Assembly: GCF_001921745.1 (NCBI RefSeq)
Contig: NZ_MRYA01000002.1
Span: forward strand, 310,001 to 374,000
Source of the DNA: Psychrobacter sp. Cmf 22.2
GTDB lineage: Bacteria > Pseudomonadota > Gammaproteobacteria > Pseudomonadales > Moraxellaceae
Direction: 5' to 3'
Length of the DNA stretch: 64,000 nucleotides
Made by a program: the position numbers and the translations under genes
Notes under the pieces: generated by a model
Database searches by the model: none
The model's input: the letters and a program-made list of their open reading frames with translations, nothing else
What the model was told of the DNA's origin: nothing
In this document: positions 8,599 through 18,010 of the stretch, piece after piece
Layout: every line of letters begins with the position of its first letter
How positions within the stretch are numbered: position 1 is the stretch's first letter

Positions 8599-9691
8599 AT
8601 CCAACTGTACCATCAGCATTAACCCAAACCGGCTCACGAGCTAAAGTGATGGCAAACTTTTTATAAATACAGCTTATGATATGGTTTTGGGCTGCTACCA
8701 CATCAGCTTGGGTGGCTTGATAAGGAGCGTGATTGGTAAGGACTAATGCTTGTTTTTTATGGGTAATAATTGGTTCAATACCGCCACCTTTTAAGCCTGC
8801 TTGCTCTATTAGCCAACCTGCTGCAACCTTGACTGTCGAATCTGGCATCGGGTAACCGACGATATCAGGATAGATGGTCTGTAATGATGTAAACTGGCTT
8901 TGAGTGATAATAGGGTTTTGAAAAAAGCTACCGCAGTTGGGTAGCTGGCTAGGGTCAGGGAGTTTTTGTTGTCGTATATCAATGATAGCGTGCATTACAT
9001 CTACAGGAGCCAATTGACCACGCCCTTGCTGCTCAGCATAGCGTTGAGCCACTGTATGCACATCACCATAACTGGCCAATACCTTTGTTGCATCGGTATG
9101 CAAACGAAACCCCACCCGGCTGATTAGCCAAGTATTCGGTGTGCGCTTAAAAATACTATCGCGGTAGCCAAACCCACAGTCAGCAGCAGTGAGATGGTGC
9201 CAAGCTTTGGTCGGTAAGTGATAAGCGCGAACATACTGCAAACGGTCCTCTAGCTGCACACCATAAGCACCGATATTTTGTACAGGAGCTGCACCAGTGA
9301 GCCCTGGAATTAATGCTAAATTTTCTAGTCCGTACCAGCCTTGATTGACGGTATGAATAACCAAATCATGCCAGTTTTCACCTGCCATAACCTCAATATC
9401 GACATAGTCTTGGGTCCGATCGATAAGCGTAATACCACGCATGTGCAGTCGTAATACGATCGCTTGCAGATGCGTGGGCAATAAGACATTGCTACCACCA
9501 GATAGCACAAACAATGACGGATTAGGCTCAGTATTGTTTGTATAACTTGCCATAAAATGGTCTAGCTGTGCCTCCTCCGTCAATGTCACTACAGTATCAG
9601 CGATGCAAGCGAGCGCCATCGTATTGGCGTAAGACAGATCATGCAAGCAATCGTACTGAGCATTAGGAGCATGGTGCAAATCTATAGACAT
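8579..9691 (-). CDS. murB: UDP-N-acetylenolpyruvoylglucosamine reductase
   Basis: The NADPH-dependent FAD enzyme that makes UDP-N-acetylmuramic acid, the second committed step of peptidoglycan precursor synthesis in the cytoplasm. The FAD-binding motif LSGGSNVLL lies near residues 63-71. IPGLTGAAPVQNIGAYGVQL and GYRDSIFK follow, and NCGSFFQNPI carries the catalytic Ser. Length (370) fits a type I MurB with the Tyr loop. It is followed by an overlapping ydcF-like gene and preceded by a phosphatase gene 163 bp upstream on the same strand. Confidence 0.95.
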   Translation of the reverse strand: MSIDLHHAPNAQYDCLHDLSYANTMALACIADTVVTLTEEAQLDHFMASYTNNTEPNPSLFVLSGGSNVLLPTHLQAIVLRLHMRGITLIDRTQDYVDIEVMAGENWHDLVIHTVNQGWYGLENLALIPGLTGAAPVQNIGAYGVQLEDRLQYVRAYHLPTKAWHHLTAADCGFGYRDSIFKRTPNTWLISRVGFRLHTDATKVLASYGDVHTVAQRYAEQQGRGQLAPVDVMHAIIDIRQQKLPDPSQLPNCGSFFQNPIITQSQFTSLQTIYPDIVGYPMPDSTVKVAAGWLIEQAGLKGGGIEPIITHKKQALVLTNHAPYQATQADVVAAQNHIISCIYKKFAITLAREPVWVNADGTVGYGEHGV

Positions 9692-9854
9692 AACACGACC
9701 TATTAGACAAATAAATAAAAGCTATCAAAGCAACAGCTGAATATCAGCTAGGCTTTAATGCGCTGGCTATTATAAGGGATATACGGTATAAAAGCAGATA
9801 AAATGCTTGGATTTTGCTGTTTGGTATTATGACACTTACTCATTCAAACAACCC

Positions 9855-10355
9855 TTACATAGCCTTCCAGCTCTCTATCCATGCCTTCGCGCTCGACTCA
9901 ATACGTTCAATGACATCTTCAAAATCATCTCCGTCACCTTTGTAGGGATCTGGAACGTCATCACCGCCATAAGTAGGATCTTCTTCGCTAAATAACGCCA
10001 GTTTAGCCAACGATTCTTGCGATGTATTGTCAATGCTATCTTTCAATGCTTGCAAGTCAGCCAAGTTCTGAGAATCCATTGCTAGAATTAAATCAAAGTC
10101 ACGAAAGTCATCAGCATTTACCTGACGTGCAACCAATTTACTAATGTTGTAACCATGACCTTTAGCATGACGCTGCGATCTGACGTCAGGGGCATTTCCA
10201 ACGTTCCAATCACCTGTACCTGCTGAATCTACCTTTATAGAAAGCCCTGCAATAGCAATTTGTTGACGAAAGATTTCTTCAGCAGTTGGTGAGCGACAGA
10301 TATTACCTAAGCAAACCAATAAGATAGAGGATGGAGCGGAAGCTTTAACCAGCAT
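9855..10355 (-). CDS. Low-molecular-weight protein tyrosine phosphatase
   Basis: A 166-residue cytoplasmic phosphatase. The P-loop CX5R is present as CLGNICRSP near residues 15-23, and the general-acid Asp sits in the DVPDPYKGD segment near the end, as in the LMW-PTP/Wzb/YwlE family. Substrates could be phosphotyrosine or phosphoarginine proteins; nothing in the context decides. No tyrosine kinase (Wzc-like) or capsule genes are nearby, which argues against a dedicated polysaccharide-export role. It lies upstream of murB on the same strand and may share a transcript. Confidence 0.92.
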   Translation of the reverse strand: MLVKASAPSSILLVCLGNICRSPTAEEIFRQQIAIAGLSIKVDSAGTGDWNVGNAPDVRSQRHAKGHGYNISKLVARQVNADDFRDFDLILAMDSQNLADLQALKDSIDNTSQESLAKLALFSEEDPTYGGDDVPDPYKGDGDDFEDVIERIESSAKAWIESWKAM

Positions 10356-10585
10356 AACATGACCTTTTATGACAAAAAATGCTACAGAAGACGAATATTA
10401 AGAATATGGTCCATTAGCGTGTCAGTATATAAATGAGTTGATACTAATCTAGAGAAGCAATAACACACAGTTATTCTTGCTCATTTTAACAGTTTTACTT
10501 GAAAATTATTATCATTTAGCGTGACTTATCAAGCGTAACGGTTAATACCGTGCATAACAAGCACACAGACTTAACAACAAAGTTT

Positions 10586-11008
10586 TTAATCCTTGTGGTG
10601 TTTAAAGCGTTGTAAATCACGGCGCTGTTTTTTATTGGGCTTATTATCAGGGCGTGCAAGGTTGGCAAGTTTGCGCTGCTCAGCATAGTAAGCACGGCGC
10701 TCTTCGCTCTCTTTAGTCTCTGAATACAAAACTTGGGCGGCAGTCGCGTTGCCACGTTGCGCAGTTAACGCTTCGACGACGACTGTCTTTTCTGTCATGG
10801 CAGTGGCTGAGCCCTGGCGAATGGTTAATTCATCACCGACCGAAATCTCTTTACTAGTCTTTACGCGACTACCGCCATAATGTACTCTTCCGCTTTCAAT
10901 AGCTTGCTTGGCCAGGGTGCGCGTCCGATAAAAGCGTGCGGCCCATAGCCATTTATCGAGACGAATTTTAGCCAAGGCTTGGTTCTTATCATCAGTATTA
11001 TTCTTCAT
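10586..11008 (-). CDS. hslR: RNA-binding S4-domain protein, heat shock protein 15 homologue
   Basis: A 140-residue protein with an S4 RNA-binding domain at about residues 14-60 (IRLDKWLWAARFYRTRTLAK, then ESGRVHYGG) and a basic C-terminus (KPNKKQRRDLQRFK). Hsp15 binds 50S subunits carrying stalled nascent chains and recycles them. The length and the charged tail match E. coli HslR (133). The gene stands apart with about 230 bp on each side; no heat-shock promoter was recognised. Confidence 0.92.
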   Translation of the reverse strand: MKNNTDDKNQALAKIRLDKWLWAARFYRTRTLAKQAIESGRVHYGGSRVKTSKEISVGDELTIRQGSATAMTEKTVVVEALTAQRGNATAAQVLYSETKESEERRAYYAEQRKLANLARPDNKPNKKQRRDLQRFKHHKD

Positions 11009-11223
11009 AATTGCTACTCTATATCTATTTCTATATCAAATAAGATTAGGGCAACTTTAATATTTGCAAATAGATTTTTGTTATGAATAATACTGAGCAT
11101 TGAGTAATAGGCGTTGAATGATAGTTGTAAGCGACCACTCATATTAAAAGAGGTAGCCTACTATACTAAAAGAGATCATCTGTCGCTTGTCGCTATTATT
11201 TATAGAACTGTTACTTCACTATA

Positions 11224-12777
11224 CTATTTTAGGAACAGTTTATAGCCAATATTGTCATTTAGCATGGTGCAGTCATAACCGATGTCGAGTAGGGCGTCTT
11301 GTAACTGACGTGAATTACTCTCAGAGGCTTGCAGACCAACTAACACTCGTCCTTCAGCAGCACCATGATTACGATAATGAAAAAGCGTAATATTAAAATC
11401 ATCACCCAACTTTTCTAAAAATGTCAGTAATGCTCCTGGGCGCTCAGGGAAGGTGATTTTTAGCAACTGCTCGTTTTCGACATGAGCATGACCTCCAATC
11501 AGATGACGAATGTGTGATTTGGCGATATCATCATCTGTTAAATCATGTGCTGCGTAGCCGTCAGCTGTCAATTGATCGTTAATGGTTTGACGTTCTCTCT
11601 CCCCATCTTTTAGAGCGATACCGACAAAGATTGAGGCAGGCTCCATCGAATCTGGCGACTTTTTGCTGTCAGCACGGTAGTTGAACTCTGTAATATTACG
11701 TCCATGTAAGCTGCGGCAGAAATTTAAAAATGCGCCAGTTTGCTCAGGAATAGTCACACCAAAGATGGCTTCTTTTTTCTCACCAATCTCAGTACGTTCA
11801 GCGATATAACGCAGGCGGTCGAAGTTCATATTGGCGCCGCAAATGATACCGACACAGTTTTTACCTTGTAGATTGTTAGCTTCGATATACTTTTTCATAC
11901 CAGCGACTGATAATGCGCCAGCAGGCTCAACGATACTACGGTTTTCTTCAAAGATGTCTTTGATAGCCGCGCAGACTTCATCATTGGTACAGGTTACGAC
12001 TTCAGGCTCAACGATTGGCCCCGAATTATCGCCTTTTTGCGTACGTACAACGTCAAAAGGCAACTCGCCAATTTGAGCAACTGCCACACCGTCGACGAAC
12101 AATCCTACTTGCTCAAGTCTGACTCGCTCGTCTGCTTGTAGTGCTGCTTTAAGAGAAGCTGATTGTTCCGCTTCTACGGCGATGACTTTGACATGGGGAG
12201 CCACTTCACCTAAGAATGCTGCGACACCTGAGATGAGGCCGCCACCGCCCACCGCAACGAAAACATAATCCATGTTGCGCCATTGTTGGGTCAGCTCAAG
12301 TCCAATGGTACCTTGACCGGCGATGACCAGTTCATCATCGTAAGGGGGGATAAAGGTTAAGCCTTCACGCTCGGCGCGTTCGATCGCATAGCGGTTGGCT
12401 TGATCGAAGCTGTCTCCATGCAAGTCAACGTTGCCGCCAAGTGCTCTCACTGCATCTACTTTGATATCAGGTGTCGTCGTTGGCATAACGATGATGTTAT
12501 TCAACGCTAACTTGCGGGCAGAGTAAGCAACGCCTTGTGCATGGTTGCCTGCTGAGGCGCAAATGACACCGCGCGCTTTTTGCGCATCACTTAATTGGCT
12601 AATGCGGTTATAAGCCCCGCGCAATTTAAAGGATTTGACTGGTTGCAAATCTTCACGTTTAAGTCGAATATCATTGGTAAAACGCTGGGTCAGCTTAGGT
12701 GCAGCTTCAAGTGGAGTTTGAATAGCAACATCATAAACCGTGGCTTGCAAGATGGCTCGTACCCAATGTGATAGCAT
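11224..12777 (-). CDS. ilvA: Threonine ammonia-lyase, biosynthetic
   Basis: The PLP enzyme that deaminates threonine to 2-oxobutyrate, first step of isoleucine synthesis. The PLP lysine is in LQPVKSFKLRGAYNRI near residue 50; CASAGNHAQGVA and the phosphate-binding VAVGGGGLISG follow. The C-terminal third (from about residue 330) holds two ACT-like regulatory domains, each introduced by a 'PE-x-GA(F/L)L' motif (IPEQTGAFLNF and FPERPGALLTFL), the site of isoleucine/valine allostery. At 517 residues it is the long biosynthetic form, not catabolic TdcB. The gene is divergent from rpiA, an arrangement known from other gammaproteobacteria. Confidence 0.97.
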   Translation of the reverse strand: MLSHWVRAILQATVYDVAIQTPLEAAPKLTQRFTNDIRLKREDLQPVKSFKLRGAYNRISQLSDAQKARGVICASAGNHAQGVAYSARKLALNNIIVMPTTTPDIKVDAVRALGGNVDLHGDSFDQANRYAIERAEREGLTFIPPYDDELVIAGQGTIGLELTQQWRNMDYVFVAVGGGGLISGVAAFLGEVAPHVKVIAVEAEQSASLKAALQADERVRLEQVGLFVDGVAVAQIGELPFDVVRTQKGDNSGPIVEPEVVTCTNDEVCAAIKDIFEENRSIVEPAGALSVAGMKKYIEANNLQGKNCVGIICGANMNFDRLRYIAERTEIGEKKEAIFGVTIPEQTGAFLNFCRSLHGRNITEFNYRADSKKSPDSMEPASIFVGIALKDGERERQTINDQLTADGYAAHDLTDDDIAKSHIRHLIGGHAHVENEQLLKITFPERPGALLTFLEKLGDDFNITLFHYRNHGAAEGRVLVGLQASESNSRQLQDALLDIGYDCTMLNDNIGYKLFLK

Positions 12778-12960
12778 AATAATCCCTAAACAAGTAATAA
12801 ATGAAGATAAAAATGAAATAGATTAGCCTATGCTGATTTTGGCTATCTTGCAAGACTCAATTGCAAGTTTTGCTTAGAATTTGAAGCTATATTCATGTCA
12901 AATATTGAATCATTCCGAATAGTGTAATGAAGCAAGGACTCAATGAGAATTGGTATTACG

Positions 12961-12990
12961 CTAACATCGATTAAAATCATCAGTTATAAT
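12961..12990 (+). promoter_or_regulatory. Probable rpiA promoter
   Basis: A perfect -10 box TATAAT (12985-12990) with CTAACA (4 of 6 to consensus) 18 bp upstream. The predicted start leaves a leader of about 45 nt before rpiA. Confidence 0.5.
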
Positions 12991-13045
12991 AGCCGCGCAT
13001 TTTACCTTTTTTATAGTGTTAAGTTTATTTTGCCAAGGATTTATG

Positions 13046-13705
13046 ATGAGCGATCAGCAAGCACAAAAGCAAGCCGCAGCCAAAGCTGCTCTAAGTTATA
13101 TTGAAGATGACATGATACTTGGAGTAGGCACAGGCAGTACGGTCAACTGTTTGATTGAATTGTTGCCTACCTTAAAACTTGCTGGTGCTGTTGCCAGCTC
13201 ACAGGTCACCGAAGATAAGCTACGTGCGCTTGGTATCGAGATAGTTGATCTGAACTTTGCCGGAACGCTCGATGTCTATATTGATGGCGCAGATGAAGTA
13301 AACGCACAACTGCAACTGGTTAAAGGCGGCGGCGGTGCACTCACTCGTGAAAAGATCGTCGCAGCGGCATCTAACAAGTTTATATGCATGGTCGATGAGA
13401 GTAAAAGTGTCGATATACTAGGACGCGCATTTCCAGTGCCGATCGAAGTGCTGCCGCAAGCTCGCTCCTATGTCGCTCGTCAGCTTGCGCAAATGGGCGG
13501 CGAACCAGTCTACCGTGAAGACTTTGTCACGGATTATGGCAACGTCATTCTCGATACTTACGACTTAGATGTCAGCAACCCCATTGCGCTTGAAAAAGAG
13601 CTTAACAATATCGTTGGAGTCGTGTGCAATGGTATCTTTGCTGCCAATCAAGCAGATGTGTTGCTAAAAGCAGGTAATGATGGAGTAACAACATTGACTC
13701 GTTAG
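13046..13705 (+). CDS. rpiA: Ribose-5-phosphate isomerase A
   Basis: Interconverts ribose-5-phosphate and ribulose-5-phosphate in the pentose phosphate pathway. Motifs: GVGTGSTVNCLIE (phosphate binding), YIDGADEVN with catalytic Asp residues, KGGGGALTREKIVA with the catalytic Lys/Glu. From the chosen ATG it is 219 residues, the family length. Two adjacent ATGs (13043, 13046) follow AAGGA (13035-13039); the second has the better spacing. A longer in-frame GTG start at 13016 would add ten atypical residues. Confidence 0.96.
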   Translation: MSDQQAQKQAAAKAALSYIEDDMILGVGTGSTVNCLIELLPTLKLAGAVASSQVTEDKLRALGIEIVDLNFAGTLDVYIDGADEVNAQLQLVKGGGGALTREKIVAAASNKFICMVDESKSVDILGRAFPVPIEVLPQARSYVARQLAQMGGEPVYREDFVTDYGNVILDTYDLDVSNPIALEKELNNIVGVVCNGIFAANQADVLLKAGNDGVTTLTR

Positions 13706-13744
13706 ACGGCTGGTTAACTAGTTGTTAATTGCTGATTGAAAACT

Positions 13745-13777
13745 AAAAAGGCAGAACACAATGTGATCTGCCTTTTT
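13745..13777. terminator. Bidirectional terminator between rpiA and argF
   Basis: An 11-bp stem (13745-13755 with 13767-13777), A-run on one side and T-run on the other, between convergent genes. Confidence 0.88.
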
Positions 13778-13827
13778 TATACGTAATGCTTTATGCATAA
13801 GTTTTTATAAGTACTTTGTTTGGTTAT

Positions 13828-14751
13828 CTATGCAGGTAGCTTAATCTTATCTTTTAATAAAAATTCCATTAAAGCTTTTTGTGCATGTAGGCGATTTTCT
13901 GCTTCATCCCATACTACTGAGCGTGGATCATCGAGCATATCATGAGAAATCTCTTCGCCGCGATGGGCAGGCAAGCAATGCATAAACACCACTTCAGGAT
14001 CTGCTTTATCTAAGAGTGACGGTGTGACTTGATAAGGAGCAAAACGACGCGCGCGAGTATTTTGCTCGGACTCTTGCCCCATGCTGGCCCAAACATCAGT
14101 GACGATTAGGTTAGAATCTTTTGCGGCATCTTGAACATTTTCAACCAAGCTGACACAGTGCGAAAAGCGCTCCATTAACTTGGGATCTGGCTCAAAACCG
14201 TACGGCGCTGCGACGCGTAGCTCAAAACCAAACTGATTAGCGGCTTGCATAAATGATGAGCACATGTTGTTACCGTCACCAACCCACGTCACGATTTTAT
14301 TTTCAATACTGCCGCGATGCTCATAATAGGTCTGCATATCGGCGAGCAGTTGGCAGGGATGAAACTCATCGGTTAGAGCGTTGATAATGGGGACACCTGA
14401 GTACTTGGCAAAGGTCTCAACCTTTTCGTGACCAAAGGTGCGAATCATTATAATATCGACCATACTTGAGATCACGCGGGCAGAGTCTTCTAAAGGTTCA
14501 CCGCGACCAAGCTGTGTATCGTTTGGCGACAAAAAGATGGCGCTACCGCCAAACTGTCCCATACCCGTCTCAAAGGAGATACGTGTGCGAGTTGATGACT
14601 TCTCAAATATCATGCCAAGCGTACGTCCAACAAAGGGCTGATATATCTCGCCTGCGTGTTGCATCTTACGCAGCTCGCTTGCGCGTTTGATTAGGTTTTC
14701 TAGTTCTTGTTTGGTTAAATCAGATAAGGTCAAAAAATGGCGCAAACTCAT
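13828..14751 (-). CDS. argF: Ornithine carbamoyltransferase
   Basis: Makes citrulline from ornithine and carbamoyl phosphate in arginine synthesis. The carbamoyl-phosphate loop STRT is in [13 protein letters not shown] (about 50-62), HPCQ in [11 protein letters not shown], and the ornithine-binding HCLPAHRG near the C-terminus. The 307-residue length is right for the anabolic enzyme. No other arg genes are adjacent. No ARG box was identified upstream. Confidence 0.97.
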   Translation of the reverse strand: MSLRHFLTLSDLTKQELENLIKRASELRKMQHAGEIYQPFVGRTLGMIFEKSSTRTRISFETGMGQFGGSAIFLSPNDTQLGRGEPLEDSARVISSMVDIIMIRTFGHEKVETFAKYSGVPIINALTDEFHPCQLLADMQTYYEHRGSIENKIVTWVGDGNNMCSSFMQAANQFGFELRVAAPYGFEPDPKLMERFSHCVSLVENVQDAAKDSNLIVTDVWASMGQESEQNTRARRFAPYQVTPSLLDKADPEVVFMHCLPAHRGEEISHDMLDDPRSVVWDEAENRLHAQKALMEFLLKDKIKLPA

Positions 14752-14959
14752 AGCAGTCCTAGCAGTCGATCACAGTCAATGAAACGTTATCAGCCGTCAA
14801 TGGCGACAGGAAGCTACCTAAGCCGTGGTGACAACAAACTTTTAGTATAGCGCAATTACTTTCAATGTAAACGCCAAATTTTGATAACCAATGGCAGTCA
14901 GCTAGCAAGACTACACAGGTAGATTAAACGAGAATGCAACTAATCTCATAAAAGTAACT

Positions 14960-16066
14960 TTATGCACGCTTAGGACGTGCGCTCAACCTACACAGTAGCT
15001 CATAGCCAATCGTACCTGCATGACTGGCCACTTCATCAACGTGTGGCATAGCGCCCCATAGCACAACTTTACTATCAAGCTTAATATCTACTGGGGCTGC
15101 ACTCAAATCAACCACAATCATATCCATAGCAACTCGACCACGAATAGGGCAGCGGTAGCTTGTACCGCTATCAGCATCTACAATACAAACATAAGCATCG
15201 TCGCTAACGACACGTGGATAGCCATCACCGTAGCCGACACTAACAAGAGCAGTTCTGACATCTTGCGCTGCAGTCCAGCGGCTACCATAACCAATGGCCT
15301 CTCCAGCATTGACTACATGCATAGCCATAATACGGGCGCTAAACTCCATCGCAGGCTTTAGGTTTAAGTCGATAGCCGACTGATCGATGACAGGGGAGCT
15401 ACCATAGAGCATGATACCTGGGCGTACCCAATCATGATGGTGTTCAGGAAAGTTTACTACGCCTGCAGAGTTACACAATGAGCCTTCGACACTTGGGGTT
15501 ATATGCTGTTGCAAATACTTCAACATGTCAGAAAAGCGCTGTATTTGAGTAGCGTTTAGCGGATGGTCACGATCGTCAGCATTGGCAAAATGTGTCGTAA
15601 GAATAAGTTGATAACCTACATCGTGCAAACGCTGTGCAGCTTCTATAACTGTCTTTTCATCAAAACCTAAGCGATTCATACCAGTATTGTATTTTAGCCA
15701 GACCTGCCGCGCTGGGCTATCGGCTGCTGGGACGTTCTCTAACGCCCAGTCTAACTGCGGTGTGTGGTGAATCACGCAGCTACAAGCATTATCGATAGCC
15801 TGCTGCCATTCATAAGCGCTAAACACCCCTTCGACTAGGCCAATTGCTTTATCCCAGCCCAATTGCCGTGCCTCTAATGCTTCAGTGAAGGTTGCCACAC
15901 CAATACCATCTGCTTGCTTTAAAGCTGGTAATACAGCGGCCACGCCATGACCATAAGCGTTGGCTTTTACCATTGCCAGTACTTTAGCATTAGGCGCACG
16001 TTTTTTGACTTGAGTTAAGTTATGGGTAAGAGCGGCAGGGACAATAGTAATGTTAGCGGTGCGCAT
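14960..16066 (-). CDS. alr: Alanine racemase
   Basis: Produces D-alanine for peptidoglycan. The PLP lysine is K34 in MVKANAYGHG and the second catalytic Tyr is in AIGYGSRW. GRVAMDMIVVDLS and the terminal YELLCRLSARPKR match the family. 368 residues is normal. It lies 211 bp downstream of dnaB on the same strand, the conserved dnaB-alr order of gammaproteobacteria, but the gap contains a large inverted repeat that could uncouple the two. Confidence 0.97.
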   Translation of the reverse strand: MRTANITIVPAALTHNLTQVKKRAPNAKVLAMVKANAYGHGVAAVLPALKQADGIGVATFTEALEARQLGWDKAIGLVEGVFSAYEWQQAIDNACSCVIHHTPQLDWALENVPAADSPARQVWLKYNTGMNRLGFDEKTVIEAAQRLHDVGYQLILTTHFANADDRDHPLNATQIQRFSDMLKYLQQHITPSVEGSLCNSAGVVNFPEHHHDWVRPGIMLYGSSPVIDQSAIDLNLKPAMEFSARIMAMHVVNAGEAIGYGSRWTAAQDVRTALVSVGYGDGYPRVVSDDAYVCIVDADSGTSYRCPIRGRVAMDMIVVDLSAAPVDIKLDSKVVLWGAMPHVDEVASHAGTIGYELLCRLSARPKRA

Positions 16067-16153
16067 AGTTCACTTCTTTATTAGTATTTGGACGTTAGAT
16101 AGTAGTTGTAATTAGCAGTTGTAGACAATTCGCTATAAAAACGATACAACAAG

Positions 16154-16219
16154 ACTGGTATAAGTTTTTCGCAGCCACTGTCAGCGTAGACACAGCAAGC
16201 AAGAAAAATTTATACCAGT
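16154..16219. repeat. Spaced 16-bp inverted repeat between dnaB and alr
   Basis: Arms 16154-16169 and 16204-16219 are complementary in 15 of 16 positions (ACTGGTATAAGTTTTT against AAAAATTTATACCAGT read inverted). The 34-base centre has its own short complementarity (CTGTC with GACAG-like ACAG). The outer ends start with ACTGG/CCAGT. It could be a structured dispersed repeat (MITE- or REP-like) or a terminator after dnaB; only one copy is in this window. Confidence 0.6.
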
Positions 16220-16277
16220 TGCGCATCACGTTACAACGTAATGATTTTATAATAAATTGATAGTTATTAATTGGGTA

Positions 16278-17678
16278 TTATTCATCGTCAAAAGTCGCCC
16301 CTTGATAATACTCAGGCGTAAGGTTAATAAAGCGGGTAAACTGACCTTCAAAACCTAAACGTATGGTACCGATAGGGCCGTTACGCTGTTTACCGATGAT
16401 GACTTCAGCCACACCTTTATGGTCTGAGTTTTCATTGTAAACTTCATCGCGATAAATGAACATAATCAAATCGGCATCCTGCTCGATCGCGCCAGACTCG
16501 CGTAGATCTGACATGATTGGACGCTTATTGGGCCGATTTTCCAGGCTTCGGTTCAGCTGTGATAGGGCAATGACTGGGCATTCAAGCTCACGCGCTAGGG
16601 CTTTTAAACTGCGCGATATCTCCGATATTTCTCCAACACGGTTACCATCAAGACTGGGGACTTTCATCAATTGTAGATAATCGACAATGATAGCGCCAAT
16701 CTTACCATCATGGTTTTTTGCAATACGGCGGCAACGTGAGCGTAGCTCTGATGGCGGCAGGGCAGTACTGTCGTCAATATACAAATGCTTAGATTGCAGA
16801 TGCTGAATTGCGTTCATCATTTTTGCCCATTCATCTTCGTTCATTTGTCCTGAGCGTAGATTGGTTTGATTAATCGCGCCCCACGAAGACAACAGACGCA
16901 TTACGATAGATTCAGCGGGCATCTCCATAGAAAATACCACAACAGGCAGGTTTTCGTTAAACAATACACCTTCTGCCAAGTTCATCGCAAAAGTGGTCTT
17001 ACCCATAGAAGGGCGTGCAGCGACAATGACCAAATCGCCCGCTTGCAGGCCTTGAGTTTTGTTATTTAGCTCAGCGAATGGGGTTTGCAGTCCAATCATA
17101 CCGTCGGGATTGGATTTGAGCTCTTGAATTTTATCAATCACGTTGGTCAATACTGAGGTGATACCGACAGGTCCGCGCTGCTCAGCACGTTTGTTATGCT
17201 GCTCGTTGATACTAAATATTTTACCTTCAACACTATCTAAAATATCACTAACGCTTTGATCTTTTGGGTTATACGCTAGGGTTAGCATATCGTTACCCGT
17301 GGTAATAAGTTGGCGTAGGGTCGACAACTCTCGTACACGCTGAGCGTACGCTGTAAGGTTAAATAATGTCGCTGGACTTTGGCTTAAAATGTCAGCCAAA
17401 TAGCTGTCACCACCAGCCGACTTGAGCAGCTTTTGAGCCTCCAGCCAGTCATGTACCATAACCGTATCATAAGGCTCATTTACCGCTGCCAAGTGAGCAA
17501 TGGCATCAAATATGTGCTGATGACGCCCTGCATAGAAGTCATCTTTGGTGACGATATCGGCAATCTTGTCATAGGCCTCTTCAATACTCATCAAAGAAGC
17601 CAGCAGCGCTTTTTCAATATCTATATTGTGCGGAGGCTGCTGATTGAGTAAGTCGTCGGTTTTACTGGTGTCTGCCAT
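16278..17678 (-). CDS. dnaB: Replicative DNA helicase DnaB
   Basis: The hexameric helicase that unwinds DNA ahead of the replisome. The N-terminal DnaG-interaction domain (PPHNIDIEKALLASLM onward) covers about 15-120, a linker follows, and the RecA-like domain begins near 190. Walker A is ARPSMGKTTFAMN at about 221-233. Walker B is in IGAIIVDYLQLM, then the arginine finger region and RNGPIGTIRLGFEGQFTRF at the end. 466 residues, no intein. Divergent from pdxA; alr is downstream. Confidence 0.98.
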   Translation of the reverse strand: MADTSKTDDLLNQQPPHNIDIEKALLASLMSIEEAYDKIADIVTKDDFYAGRHQHIFDAIAHLAAVNEPYDTVMVHDWLEAQKLLKSAGGDSYLADILSQSPATLFNLTAYAQRVRELSTLRQLITTGNDMLTLAYNPKDQSVSDILDSVEGKIFSINEQHNKRAEQRGPVGITSVLTNVIDKIQELKSNPDGMIGLQTPFAELNNKTQGLQAGDLVIVAARPSMGKTTFAMNLAEGVLFNENLPVVVFSMEMPAESIVMRLLSSWGAINQTNLRSGQMNEDEWAKMMNAIQHLQSKHLYIDDSTALPPSELRSRCRRIAKNHDGKIGAIIVDYLQLMKVPSLDGNRVGEISEISRSLKALARELECPVIALSQLNRSLENRPNKRPIMSDLRESGAIEQDADLIMFIYRDEVYNENSDHKGVAEVIIGKQRNGPIGTIRLGFEGQFTRFINLTPEYYQGATFDDE

Positions 17679-18010
17679 GTGTACCTAAATGTATGTATGA
17701 GTTGATGTATTGATAAGTGAATGCCGCTAAAAAAGACACAGGTATTGTGCTTACAATAGACGTTATATTATAAAGGGGCGCGTTTAGTACCAATAGTAAG
17801 TACCATAAAACAGGCTTTAATTAATGCTACAATCAAAAGCGAAATTCTAGCACATTATGGCTGCCATAAGGCTGTTTGCAGATACTTTTCTCTATCTCTG
17901 CAAGGCACATAATAAAGATATTTAGTAGGTGTTGCCCTTAACTAAAAAACTAACCGATATATAAAAATACAGTAAAATTAAACAGTTAAGTAAAAATAAA
18001 AGGTGGATGT
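17679..18010. other. Divergent control region between dnaB and pdxA
   Basis: A 332-bp AT-rich stretch with no gene. On the minus strand TTGGTA (17788-17793) and TATAAT (17767-17772) could be a dnaB promoter, though the 15-bp spacer is short. A 15-base palindrome TTATGGC-T-GCCATAA lies at 17855-17869, possibly a protein-binding site. For pdxA a clear promoter was not found; its ribosome site is AGGTGGATG just before the ATG. Confidence 0.45.
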
